A stretch of 64,000 bases of DNA. It comes from Rhinolophus ferrumequinum. Taxonomy: Eukaryota > Chordata > Mammalia > Chiroptera > Rhinolophidae. The notes beneath the pieces were generated by a model. The model did not search any database. It was not told the DNA's origin and saw only the letters and a list, made by a program, of their open reading frames with translations. The DNA lies in the NCBI RefSeq assembly GCF_004115265.2, contig NC_046301.1, positions 39,706,714 to 39,770,713 of the forward strand, read 5' to 3'. Every line of letters begins with the position of its first letter. Positions within the stretch are counted from its first letter, which is position 1. A program made the translations under genes and the position numbers. Below, one piece after another: positions 24,420 through 35,699 of the stretch.

Positions 24420-24800
24420 GGGTTTGCTGGGCTAGAATTCCAGCTCTGCCACTGCTAGCAGGTGACTTTGTATAAGTCGCTCACTCACTGAGCCTCAGTT
24501 TTTCTCTGTCAAATGATGATAATAGGTTTCCCTAATTCTAAGTGTTGTTTCTTGGAGGGGTTCCTGTATGGGAGACTGTGAGGGCAGCACCTGGGTAGAG
24601 TGAACCCCACAGAGGCCTGATCTATTGCTGGTCATAGTAATACTTGTACCCCACGATGCAGCAGAGCAGTTGGATGAAGGCTGGGACGCTGCTTATGAAG
24701 ACTCAGATTCAAATTCTGACTCTGCTTCCAGGCTGTGTGGCCTTAAGCAAGTGGCTTCACCTCTCCCTGCCCCCGCTTCTTCTGATGTAAGAAGACCAGG
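24420..24800 (+). repeat. Two sense MIR fragments
   Basis: 24420-24535 (TTCCAGCTCTGCCACTGCTA, GAGCCTCAGTTTTTCTCTGT) and about 24690-24800 (CAGATTCAAATTCTGACTCT, GGCTGTGTGGCCTTAAGCAA). Confidence 0.7.
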
Positions 24801-25299
24801 TCTTCCTCTCAGGTCCTGAATTATCAGGAAAACCATAGTTGGGAAGACCAGAGTCAAAGACAGCAAAAAATAACAAACTTAAAAGAAAAAAAAAAAAAGA
24901 CATGAAGAAGTACTGGAAGATAAGTGCCCAACGAATGTGCAGGACTGCCGTGGTTATTGTGTTATTGTCAACGACAGATGCCAGCGGTGGGGGAATGGGG
25001 AGCTCTGAGAGCCGCAGCTCTCTCTCTTCCTTCCCTCAAGTCCCCTGCAGGGATGCCCACTCCACCCCGCAGGGGCTGAGGAAGGTTTGGGGCTGGCTTT
25101 GGGGAAGGAGGAATGAGGCCTGGGAGAGCTGAGTGTCCTCCCCTGCAGGCCTGCAGGACGCTCTGTGAAGCAGGATTTGTCCCAGCCAGGCTGAGATTGA
25201 ATTTCCCTTTTCTCTCCTCCCCCAAACTTCCCTGCAGACCACATCCCACAGTCATGGAGTGGAACCGGGGTCCACAGTAGTTGATGTGCAGGGAGAAGA

Positions 25300-25735
25300 G
25301 GCACTGTGCCAGGCATGAGTTATGCCCAGAAACTCAGTGAGCATAGCCTGTGGCAGCAACACCATGGCTGCTATGCCCATTCAACAGAAGGGAAGACTGA
25401 GGCACAAGCGGTGCAATCACTAACCCAATACTCCACAGTCAACAGTAGAGTCAGGATTCAAACCCAGCACCTGTGCTCTTAACTGCCATATAGTAAATAC
25501 TAATAATTATAGCAAATAATAACAACATTATTAAGTGTCAGCTACATCCCAGGCATTGCCCCAAACATCATGTTGCATGTAAGAACTCATGCAATCTACA
25601 TTATAACTTAATTAAGAACGTGCAGTTACCAGTTGTATTTCACAGATGTGCAAACTCAGATCCAGGGAGAGGAGGCCAGGTGCCTGAGGCCACCCAGCTG
25701 GTCCATTGCATACCCAGGACTTGAGCCCAAGCAGC
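25300..25735 (-). repeat. Two antisense MIR fragments
   Basis: 25300-25475 (GGAAGACTGAGGCACAAGCG, GTCAGGATTCAAACCCAGCA) and 25485-25735 (CATCCCAGGCATTGCCCCAA, TTTCACAGATGTGCAAACTC). Confidence 0.75.
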
Positions 25736-25889
25736 TATAACAAGCGCTCAACAAGCATATATAAACAATATATAAACAACAACAAAAACAATATTGGTAC
25801 CGGCTTTGTGCCAGGCTCTGCACTGGGAATCTTTCTCTTGGGTTGTCCCGATTCATTAGGTTGTAATGGAAATTTTTCAAATGCTAGCC

Positions 25890-26457
25890 CTTTCTCTGAT
25901 CTCCCTGCCCACAGCCCCTTATTCATTCTCCAATGCGCACTCTCAAACCCTGCTGACAGTTCAGTTGCCTCATCATTCCCGTCCTCCCTCCTCTCCAGGG
26001 ATCATCTTATTTTGGGGTTTTTATTTTTATATTTTATTTTTTAAAAGATTTTATTGGGGAAGGGGAACAGGACTTTATTGGGGAACAGTGTGTACTTCCA
26101 GGACTTTTCCCAAGTCAAGTTGTTGTCCTTTCAGTCTTAGTTGTGGAGGGCGCAGCTCAGCTCCAGGTCCAGTTGCCCTTGTTAGTTGCAGGGGGCGCTG
26201 CCCACCATCCCTTGTGGCAGTCGAGGAGTCGAACTGACAACCTTGTGGTTGAGAGCCCACTGGCCCATGTGGGAATCGAACCGGCAGCCTTCGGAGATAG
26301 GAGCTCGGAGCTCCCACCGCCTGAGCCACCGGGCCGGCCCAGGGTTTTTATGTTGTGTGTCTGTTGCCCTTCCTAGAATGAGAGCAGTGGAGTGGCTTTG
26401 TCTATGTCGCCATCCCTAGCACACAGAAGGTGCTCAATAAATACTCACTGAGTGAAT
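25890..26457 (+). repeat. L2 LINE fragment split by SINE copy 3
   Basis: Left part up to the target site at 26024, right part from 26342 (TGTTGCCCTTCCTAGAATGA, AGAAGGTGCTCAATAAATAC). The two halves join across the SINE. Confidence 0.8.
26025..26341 (-). mobile_element. Bat tRNA-derived SINE, copy 3, inserted in an L2
   Basis: Reverse orientation, nearly intact; the head reads (minus strand) GGCCGGCCCGGTGGCTCAGG. Direct repeats GGGTTTTTAT at 26015-26024 and 26342-26351. It splits an L2 fragment whose halves are about 25890-26014 and 26352-26457. Confidence 0.9.
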
Positions 26458-26927
26458 CATCAACAGTATCATCACCATAATGAAAGAAGCTTCTATATGC
26501 TCAGTGCAGCACACAGTAGGTGCTCAATAAATGTTTGTTAAATGAATAATATTATCGTCATAATAGTAATAACCATTTATCTCTTCAACATTCTATCAAC
26601 ATCTTAACGTCACACAGTAGGAGCTTATAAATATTTTTGGAATGAATAAGAGTAACATTAGGATAATAATAAAAGCAGCTACATTTATCCTACTTGGAGT
26701 GCAACCCACAGTTCCTTTCACTGAGTGAAAGAATGTACTAGTGAGTAAATATCTGAGTGAAAGAATAATTCATAAATTTTTATTGTATGAATGAGTGAAA
26801 GAATGAATGATTTGGACAAATATTATTGAGCGCCCAGTGCTGGGCATTGGAGACACAGACGTGAACAGGACAAAGTCCCAGTCCTATTGGGGCTGACATG
26901 CGTGTAGGAAAGTCAGAGGAGGAATAA

Positions 26928-27012
26928 GATAAATGGATGGATGGGTGAAGGATGGACGCATGGATGAATGGATGGATGGACGCACGATGGATGCATGGAT
27001 GCATGGATGGAC
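26928..27012 (+). repeat. (TGGA)n simple repeat with GGACGCA variants
   Basis: Repeated TGGA/TGAA/ACGCA units over about 85 bases, roughly 260 bases upstream of the AP1M2 ATG. Confidence 0.9.
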
Positions 27013-27099
27013 GGTCTAGGGTTTCCACCCATCAGCACTCCTGGGTGTGATGGGAAAGTGAGGCAGGGCAGCGGTCCCTTCTGAAGCCCTGCCCCTTCC

Positions 27100-27271
27100 A
27101 GCCCCCGCATTCTTCTTGTACGCCGACAGCGCCGCTCACCTGGCGGCCTCCCCTTTAAGACTCACCTGTGCGCGCTCACCTGCGCGCGGGCGCTTCCGCA
27201 GGAAGAAGGAAGCAGCGCCGCAGTCGTCTCCTGACCTCCCTCCCCTCCTCCTAGATCTGCTCGCTGCCTCC
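27100..27271 (+). promoter_or_regulatory. AP1M2: AP1M2 proximal promoter with three CACCTG E-boxes
   Basis: GC-rich block just upstream of the AP1M2 ATG. CACCTG occurs at 27137-27142, 27163-27168 and 27177-27182, each preceded by CT (CTCACCTG). CACCTG is the core bound by ZEB and Snail repressors in epithelial genes such as CDH1; a role here is inferred. No clear TATA box is seen. Confidence 0.6.
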
Positions 27272-30200
27272 ATGTCTGCCTCGGCTGTCTTCATCCTCGA
27301 CGTCAAGGGCAAGGTGAGGCTGGGTGCAGGGGTGGGGCGCAGGTGGGGGAAGCACAGGTGAGGCTGCGCTCCCCCGGACCCAGGGTCGGCTCCTCCGAGC
27401 AGGCAGGGAGGCCCCAGAAAGCCCTGGGGCTTGCGAACACTTCCTCCACCAATCCCGGGGAGTCCCCGGTACAATCCCATCTCCGCTGTTTACTAGCCGC
27501 GTACGTGAGGCAAGGGGCTTTGCCTCTCTAAGTCTCAGTCTCCCTATCCTTGGAAATGGGAATAACAGAGGTTCCCACCCCATAACAGTTAATACAACTG
27601 CGTGTAAACCACTTAGCACAGTAGTCTTGCTGCAAATATCAGACTTTCAAAGACAGAAATCGTTATTTCTATCACCATCATCATCCACAGTATTAATATT
27701 TGGGGAAAACAGCAGGAGCTGGGAGACCCTAATTCCCCTTTGGGGTTGCCTTGTCCCTTTCTGAGCACCCTCTCATTCATCTTGTCATTCAATAGCAATA
27801 ATAACAGTGGTGGTGAAAATAACATTCCTGATAATAATAATAGTAAGAGCTAAGGTATTTGAGGACCTGCCGTGTACCCTCCCTGTTCTAAACACAGGAC
27901 TAAACAACCTTACCAAGTAGATGCTATTATTATTGACTGCTTACTGCCTGCCAGACACATCTGTATGAGCTGAAAGAGAGATATGGGCGTACTTTTTTTT
28001 CTTTTCTTTCTGTTTGGCACAGTCTTTTTCTTTTACTTTTTTCTTTCTGTAATCTTTCTTTTTCTTTCTATAATCTCTCCTTCCTTTCATCTTTTTTTAT
28101 CCCAACCTCACCAGTTTGGTGCATATGAAGTCCTGGGCAAGAGCAGGAGTTCTGGAGCCCGGGCACCCTGGTCCATCTCCCAGTTTCCCAGTTACTATGG
28201 ACATGGTTCTTACTTCAGTTTCCCCATGTGTACATGTCTACCTTACAGGGTGTGGTGAGAACTTGATCAGCAAGCAAACATCCAGTCTTTAGTAGAACAG
28301 GACCTGGACCTCAGTGAGGGCTCTAGACACATTAGCTATGGTTATCATATACCCATTTCACAGAGAAGGAAACTGAGATGCAGAGAGGCAGAGCCTTGCT
28401 CAGGCCCCTCGACCAGGAAGTAAGGTCAGAACCAGGCACTCTGATGTCCCTGGGTGGAGGGTCCTGGGATCCCAGTGGTGACTGGACCTTCTCTGCCCAC
28501 CCTTAGCCCCTGATCAGCCGCAACTACAAGGGCGATGTGGCCATGAGTGAGATAGAGCACTTCATGCCTCTGCTCATGCAGCGGGAGGAGGAGGGCGCCT
28601 TGGCCCCGCTGCTGAGCCATGGTCGGGTCCACTTCCTGTGGATCAAACACAGCAACCTCTACTGTATCCGGCTACAAGTGGGATCCGTGGGGGCTCAGGG
28701 TGTTGGCAGCTTAGACCCAGAGAGGGTAGGCTGAGGACAGCAGTTGCATCGCACATCGGTGGAAGCTCAGGCAAGAGTGGGGTGGAAATAGGCAGAGATG
28801 GGGGAGCTGATGGGGGTAGGGTGGGGGGTTCAGGATCTGTGTTCCATTTGATCCCTTTCCCAAATGGCACCTTTTTCTTAACCTCGCTGCCCACAGTGGT
28901 GGCCACCACGTTGAAGAACGCCAATGCCTCACTCGTGTACTCCTTCCTCTACAAGACAGTGGAGGTAGGTCCTGGCCTCCCATTGGCCTGCTGGTCTGTG
29001 TGTCCACCTGTCTTGCCTGCCTCTTTCAGGATCCATCTCTCATAAGAAGCTTTGCCTGACCTCCCTGGGGGTGCCCCCATCAAAGCCCCATCACTCTGTG
29101 TTCTCACTAGCTGCTATGGGATCATCTCTCTCTATAGGGCAGGGATCTAGGGGGTCATTGAGAGGGTGTCAGTGCTCATATATGAGTCAGAGGGAACTGG
29201 GTTCCAATCCCAGCTCCCTCCACTGCCTGGCTGTGTGACCTTGAGCAAGTCACTTCTCTCTATGCCTCTAAACTGGGGGTTACAACAAGTCCTGCCACAG
29301 TGTTGTACAAATTGATCAAATTCATACCTCTAATATGCCTAAAACAGTGCTCAGTATACAATAAGTGCTCAATAAAGGTTTGGTGTTGTTAGCTTTATCA
29401 CTAATGTTATAAAATCATATAATGATTTATTGAGTGCTTACTATGTGCCATTCTCAATGACTGAGAAAATGCTTAGTCAATACTTTTTAACAAGAAATAT
29501 CTATTGGTTTGTCTTTTCTCTGTCAGACAAAGAGCAGACACAGCTATGCATTTCCCTGTGTCCTGAGGAGACATAAAGGAGATCAAACAGGAGAATATTA
29601 AATCAGTGACCGGGATGTTAATGTCACCATAGCCTGACACTCATGGGAGGGGGCCTCACTGAGGAGGTGGTATTTGAGCTGGTTGACAAGCAGCCCTCTG
29701 TGAGGCAAGCTGGGGGAAGAGTGTCCCAGGCAGACAGAATGGCTTATGCAAAGGCCCTGGGGTAGGAATAGAAAGGTCAGTGAGATTGAAGCAGAATAAG
29801 GATTGGAGGGTGGTTCAAATCTTGGTGATTGACAGGTTTCTGCTATGGTTATGCCTACTAATTCCCAGGGGCTCCTAACTTGGGGTTCCCAAACCTCCAC
29901 GGGCCTGTAGTTCATGAACTTAGTCATATTTATGTATAACAGATTTCCTTTGCCATTCTATTTTATTTTATGCATTTACAAATCTTATTCTGAGGTGGGT
30001 CTGTGAATGTCACCAGATGTCAGATATGCAGGGATCCATGGCCCGCAAAAAAACAACCGTAGTTCTGAGTCCTTCCATTTCCTCTTCTGGGAAGTTTTCC
30101 TGGAACTCCCCACCTCTGAGCTCCTACTTTCCTTGTGTTTTCCTCATTATTGTACCCAACATGTTGGATTATATTACTCCTGGTACCAGTCCATTTTTCC

Positions 30201-33200
30201 CACTAGACTTTTCCATGAGGACAGGGACCCTTTGAATTTTCTTCACCATTAATATACAGGCATTGATATACAGTAGGCACTCAATAATTGCTTGTTGCCT
30301 GGATGGCTGGATCAGTGGGGACCCAGCCCTACATCAGCTGCACCTCTGTGGGTATCTGCTCCCTGCACCCCCAGGTATTCTCTGAATACTTCAAGGAGCT
30401 AGAGGAGGAGAGCATCCGGGACAACTTTGTCATCGTCTATGAGCTGCTGGATGAGCTCATGGACTTTGGCTTCCCCCAGACCACCGACAGCAAGATTCTG
30501 CAGGAGTGAGTAGGCCATATGGGCAGCCACAGGGCAGGTCACAGGTGGAAGGAAGTCAGGGAGGGCCAGGGGAGTGTCGCTGGGTCCACCTGCTCATGCC
30601 CCCTGCCTCCTGCTAGGTACATCACACAGCAGGGCAACAAGCTGGAGACAGGTAAGTCGCGGGTGCCACCCACCGTCACCAATGCTGTGTCCTGGCGCTC
30701 TGAGGGCATCAAGTATAAGAAGAATGAAGTCTTCATTGACGTCATAGAGTCTGTCAACCTGCTGGTGAGCCCCAAAACTTTCACCCCACCCCTACCACGG
30801 CCTGCGGGCAGGCTAGGGGACCCTCTGCCAATTGCCCCCACCATGCGTGCATCCTCAGGTCAATGCCAATGGCAGCGTCCTGCTGAGTGAGATTGTGGGC
30901 ACCATCAAGCTCAAGGTGTTTCTGTCCGGAATGCCAGAGCTGCGGCTCGGCCTCAATGACCGCGTGCTCTTCGAGCTCACTGGCCGTAAGTGTCTGGAGA
31001 GGGGCTCATGGAGGAGCCAGAGACCCCCTCTGTATCTGGGGAACCAGAGAATTGCAGCCCCTTCTGAAATAAGCTTTCATGTGCCCTCTGCTGGTCATGG
31101 CTAGCAGTGCAGCTGCTGGTTCATTGAGCAGACGCGGCTTCATTATTGAGTGCCAGGGGCAAGGACAGAGAGCAGTGAAGAAAAAGATAAATCCTGGCCC
31201 ACTTGGCTGGCATTCTAGACTATCCTAGGAGACAGGATAGCATCATATTTAAAATATTCGCTGGATTCAGATCCTAGCTCTGCCCCTGGCCAACTGGGTA
31301 ACTGGGCAAGTTACTCAGCCACTCCGGGCCTCAGTTTCCTCATCTGTAAAATGGGGGTGATTGTAGCAGTGGGCGATGAAGGTAGAGGTAGGAACCCTTC
31401 CCTGGGCCCCGGGGTCACCCTGCATGCTTGGCTCCGAGTTTCAGGGAGCAAGAACAAGTCTGTGGAACTGGAGGATGTGAAATTTCACCAGTGTGTGCGA
31501 CTCTCTCGTTTCGACAATGATCGCACCATCTCCTTCATCCCTCCTGATGGCGACTTTGAGCTTATGTCGTATCGCCTCAGCACCCAGGTGAGGCAGGGTC
31601 AAGTCCTATGGCAGGGAGCAAGAGTTTACCCCAGAGCCTCCCAGAACTCCCCCTTCCTGTCTGCAGGTTAAACCGCTGATCTGGATTGAGTCTGTCATTG
31701 AGAAGTTCTCCCACAGCCGTGTGGAGATCATGGTCAAGGTAGGCCGGGGGAACAGTTACTCACAGTGCTTTATCTGTCCCTCCTACCCCCTCACCGATCT
31801 AACTTCATTTCCCACCTCTCTCCTGGTTTTTCACTTCCTTCCAGCCATACTGGTCTCCTGGATGGTTCTCAAACATGCCAGGCACCTTTCCCCCTGTCCC
31901 ACCCCTGGGCCTTTGCACTGGCTACTCCCTATCCCTGGATCACTCTGCCCCCCACCCATGACTCCTATGAGTCATGAGGAGTCATAGGTATCCTCATGAC
32001 TCCTTGTCTCATCTCAAGTTCTTTGCTTAAATGTCACCTCAAAGAGGCCTTCCCTGATTTCCCTATTTAGAATTGTATCCCCCAGCATTCCCCACCTCCC
32101 TTCTTTGCTCTGTTTTTTTTAATTCTATTACTTATCACTGTCTGATATGTTTTACTTACATATTTACTTTTTTAAAAAGTGTATTTATATGATGTAAATA
32201 ATGAACGACCCAGCTTATTCGAATGTACTTGACCAGAGCCTCTGAACCCCTACGTGCCCCTTCTCCAATTCCTGCTCCCCTCTTGCCCAGAGGTAGTCAC
32301 GATCTTGAATTTTATATAAGTTATATGCTTTTCTTTATAATTTTGCCACCCACATGTGTAACCACCAATATTTTGTTTTGACAGTTTCTGATCCTCATAT
32401 CTGTGGATTCAGGCTGTATGTTTTATATATGACTTGCTTTTTTCATGTAACTTTGATTTTTAAGGTGAATTCTGGGAGTCATAGCATAGTGCATCCACTT
32501 CTATAGCTGTAGAATATTCTACCATGGGACTCTTCTATGTCCATTCTCTGGGTTGTTGTCAGTTCTTGGCTATTCCAGTCTGCGTTGCCATAAACAGCTC
32601 TGTGCCTGTCTCCTGGTGCCCCAAGCAAGGGCTTCTCCAGTGCTTATAGTTTAGCCCTCTTTTACTAATGAGGAAACTGAGGTCCAGGGGACTAAGATGT
32701 CACTCATCTAAGAACTTGGGTCCACTTGGCTCAAGAGTCTGTGTTGTTAGCTTTGACTTTATTCCCCGATCTTGGGGTCTCAGGAGCTGGGTTGCAGAGC
32801 GGATGGTCACCGGGAAGGGTCTTGATGCTCCCCAATATCCCCATCTCTACATGCAGGAAAGGGGAGGGGCCATCAAAGCTAGTGCATTTCAGGAAGAGTG
32901 CCCCCCATTTACTTCCATGTCCTCTGCCCCTGATCCTACTTCTCAAATATCCCTCTTCAAATGAATAAATAATAGTAGTCATCATAATCCTAGCTACCAC
33001 ACATGGAACACTTAGAATTCTTGTATTAAAACTTGTCCTGTATCACAAAACTCTAAATATACAGAGGCTGCCAAAAAAATGTATACACATTTTAAGAAAG
33101 GAAAAAACTATTAAAATTGTAATACTCAATATAGACCGATAATAAAAGATGAATACAAGTCACGTTTGACTTCTGCAATTACAAGAAGTGCTCAAAGTGG

Positions 33201-35699
33201 TTACCATCAGCGTCCAGACACTTCTGATTATGGCGAACTACTGCTTGAGCAATGTTGACCAAAGTGTCCACTTGTATACATTTTTTTGGCACCCCCGGTA
33301 TATGTACTATGTCACACAGCTCTAGATATATAGTGTAACTTCATTTATTTGTAAGGAGTGTATGGGATGGCTGAGGATGCAGACTTAATTTGAATCCCTA
33401 CTGTACTAGTTACCTGCTATGTGATTTGAGCAAAGTGCTCTTTTTGTGCCTTAGTCTCCTCATCTGGAAAATGGACATTAGGAATGGATCCTACTTTAAA
33501 GAATCAGTGAGAGGGCTAAGTGGTTGGCACATGGCAGGGGCTCCATAAATGCCAGCTCTTAAATGAAAACTCTTCTGTGACAGGCTGAGAGGTGTCATTT
33601 TGAGCCAGGCAAAGGTGTGTGACACTTTCCAAATGGAAGGCACCAAGGGCAGGGTCTCTGGAGTCTCGTGGGTGTGGACCAGCTTTGCCACTTGGCTGTG
33701 TGTCTCCAGGCAACTGCCTTAACTTTTCTGTGCCTCTGTTTTCCTCATCTGTAAAGTGGGCAGGACAGTGGTCCCACTTCAGGGATGTAGAGGCTCTTGA
33801 TAAGACCGCACACGGAAAGGGTTTGGTGAATAGTTGCAGAATCCATGAGCAAATTCTTTGTGCCGCATGCTCTCTCCCCCACAACAGGCCAAGGGGCAGT
33901 TTAAGAAGCAGTCGGTGGCCAACAGCGTGGAGATATCTGTGCCGGTCCCCAGTGATGCTGACTCCCCACGCTTCAAGACCAGCGTGGGCAGTGCCAAGTA
34001 CATGCCTGAGAAGAACATTGTGATTTGGAGTATAAAGTCTTTCCCGGTGAGCACTGGGGAAGGGCGGGGATCTGGGGGCACCTGCCCCGACTGCTTGAGG
34101 GCCTGGCAGAGAGCCAATGGGAAAGCCACATCTGCATGCACATGGCTGTCCTTGGGGGGGTAATAAAGCTTGACACCAGGCCAGTATGGTGGTTAAGCTC
34201 CCCCTACTCAGCTCTGGAGGAAACCAGCCCTGCATTCAGATTCCTACTCTTGCCTCTCTGAGCTGGATGGCCTTGGAAATTCCTCTTCCCATTAGGGAGC
34301 CTCAGTTTGCCCATCTGTGAAATAGGCAGGACCATGCTACCCACATCCTTGGGTTGCTGGAGTATTTGGCCTGACCCTGGAATCTGGTTGTGGGTGGGTG
34401 TTCATCAGGGCCTGAAAAATGGGAGATGGTCATTAGAAGCACCCTCCCAAACAGCCTTTAGAGTCAGAAGCTTTGGCTGTGAATCTTGGCCAGGAGCCTT
34501 TACTTTCTTGTCTGTTGAATGACCTGAGACTGAATGTGCTCCAGGGGCTGCTGTGAGGATGGTCTGGGGCTTGTAGGAGCCCCTCGGTGTGTTTGATACC
34601 CCCATGTGCCTTCAGGGGGGCAAGGAGTACCTGATGCGCGCCCACTTTGGCCTCCCCAGTGTGGAGAAGGAAGAAGAGGAGGGCCGGCCCCCCATTGGGG
34701 TCAAGTTTGAGATCCCCTATTTCACCGTCTCTGGGATTCAGGTGAGGGAAGCGGGCAGGGTGGCTCTTCTCCTTGACTCCTGTGGGTTCTCCTCTCTCCC
34801 ATCTCTTGTCTCTCAGGTCACTGCTGTTCCCTGGCCTGGGTCTCCTCTCTTTCCACTTATTACTTCGTGCCACCTTCTTCCCCACTAGCTCATTCACTTG
34901 GGTCCCTTTCCCACCCTCAAGCTGTGCACCATTCCCTTGGCCTGTGTCACCCTGTCCTCCCAAAAGTGCCTTGTCTATTTCCTTATACTACGCCATCTCT
35001 TTCCCACTGTCCTGGACTACCTTCCTTACCCCCACTCCCACTGCCCATGCCACATCTTTGCCCCAAGCCATGTCACATCATTACTCCCAGCGTGTGCCAT
35101 CTCATTCTCCCAAGTTGTGTCACATATATTCCCCAGACCCCAGCCAGCCCTCTACACCAAGCCTTGGCCACCTCCTTTCCTTCCCTTCCAGGTCCGATAC
35201 ATGAAGATTATCGAGAAAAGTGGTTATCAGGCCCTGCCCTGGGTCCGCTACATCACCCAGAGTGGTGGTAAGACAGCCCAGCTCCCTGGGACGACAGGGT
35301 CAAGAAGAAAGGGATGGTCGTGGGGCTTTGATATTTTGTCGCTTAGAGGGCTCCAAAACTCAACAGGCCTGGTCTCAGGCCTACCCCATCTTTGTCACCA
35401 TACCACCCTGGGCCTCAGTTTGCCCATTTTAAAAATGGGGGCAGTTGCCAGTTCCTGGTTTTGGATGAGGGGCTGAACACATAACACTCCCATTTGCTGC
35501 CTAGAAATAGGCTTGTTGCTGTGGTTACAGTTCCTATATTTGACCCCATCCTTAATTTTGTTACATCCTCACAGGGTTGGTTGCTCATGGGCACTTGGGC
35601 TGGGGAAGGGCGGGGACTGTCCCTCTGTTCCCTTTCTCCAGTTCTGAATCAGGCCCTGCCCATTGTTTCCTTGCAGATTATCAGCTTCGTACCAGCTAG
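27272..35699 (+). CDS. AP1M2: AP1M2, AP-1 clathrin adaptor subunit mu1B
   Basis: Epithelial-specific medium chain of the AP-1 clathrin adaptor complex. In known biology it sorts cargo bearing tyrosine motifs to the basolateral membrane from recycling endosomes and the trans-Golgi. Exons: 27272-27313, 28507-28663, 28897-28964, 30375-30505, 30617-30764, 30859-30985, 31445-31587, 31667-31738, 33888-34046, 34616-34741, 35192-35267, 35677-35699. All are GT-AG, phases join, and the sum is 1272 nt, which is 423 residues plus TAG, equal to the human length. The start reads MSASAVFILDVKGK and the end SGDYQLRTS. Residues 1 to about 140 form the longin-like N-domain (ISRNYKGDVAMSEIEHFMPL). About 165-423 form the mu-homology domain that binds YxxPhi signals (GKSRVPPTVTNAVSWR, then NEVFIDVIESVNLLVNANG). 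AP1M1 is excluded because the sequence follows AP1M2 throughout (RDNFVIVYELLDELMDFGFP is shared, but SRNYKGDVAMS and EKEEEEGRPPIG fit mu1B). Confidence 0.98.
27985..28105 (+). repeat. T-rich low-complexity tract in AP1M2 intron 1
   Basis: Runs of TTTTCTTTC over about 120 bases; no gene or known element is seen. Confidence 0.8.
29160..29405 (+). repeat. MIR SINE
   Basis: GGGTTCCAATCCCAGCTCCC, GGCTGTGTGACCTTGAGCAA, ATAAGTGCTCAATAAAGGTT; sense, nearly full length, in AP1M2 intron 3. Confidence 0.85.
30050..30300 (+). repeat. L2 LINE fragment
   Basis: TCTGGGAAGTTTTCCTGGAA, CCATGAGGACAGGGACCCTT, CAGTAGGCACTCAATAATTG; sense L2 3' end in AP1M2 intron 3. Confidence 0.8.
31225..31375 (+). repeat. 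MIR SINE
   Basis: ATTCAGATCCTAGCTCTGCC and CTCAGTTTCCTCATCTGTAA; sense MIR in AP1M2 intron 6. Confidence 0.8.
31825..32160 (+). repeat. L2 LINE fragment with local inverted repeats
   Basis: GGGCCTTTGCACTGGCTACT and TCAAAGAGGCCTTCCCTGAT; sense L2. A local expansion of CATGACTCCTATGAGTCATG-type palindromes sits at about 31959-32004. Confidence 0.8.
32165..32610 (-). mobile_element. Old antisense L1/HAL1-like fragment in AP1M2 intron 8
   Basis: Blocks CACCCACATGTGTAACCACC and GCATAGTGCATCCACTTCTA plus CCATAAACAGCTCTGTG resemble antisense L1/HAL1 sequence. Family uncertain. Confidence 0.5.
33062..33298 (-). mobile_element. Short Tc1/mariner-type non-autonomous transposon (MITE)
   Basis: 237 bp with terminal inverted repeats of about 28 bp (CAGAGGCTGCCAAAAAAATG and its partner ending TTTTTTTGGCACCCCCGG), flanked by TA on both sides. 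The minus strand retains the end of a Tc1/IS630-type transposase reading CLDADGNHFEHFL and stop. Lies in AP1M2 intron 8. Confidence 0.85.
33360..33800 (+). repeat. Two sense MIR fragments
   Basis: 33360-33560 (TACCTGCTATGTGATTTGAG, TCTCCTCATCTGGAAAATGG) and 33650-33800 (CTTTGCCACTTGGCTGTGTG, TTTCCTCATCTGTAAAGTGG). In AP1M2 intron 8. Confidence 0.75.
34165..34560 (+). repeat. Two sense MIR fragments
   Basis: 34175-34345 (TATGGTGGTTAAGCTCCCCC, CTCAGTTTGCCCATCTGTGA) and 34440-34560 (TTTAGAGTCAGAAGCTTTGG). In AP1M2 intron 9. Confidence 0.65.
34790..35190 (+). repeat. Degenerate pyrimidine-rich tandem tract in AP1M2 intron 10
   Basis: Units of about 25-30 bases with CCCAAGCNRTGTCACATC, such as near 35060, 35090 and 35110, fade into older units upstream (CCCTTGGCCTGTGTCACCC near 34935). 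Confidence 0.5.

Noticed and set aside
33516-34235. 239-codon antisense frame over AP1M2 exon 9
   Set aside because: Spans MIR repeats and the exon antisense; no protein similarity recognised.
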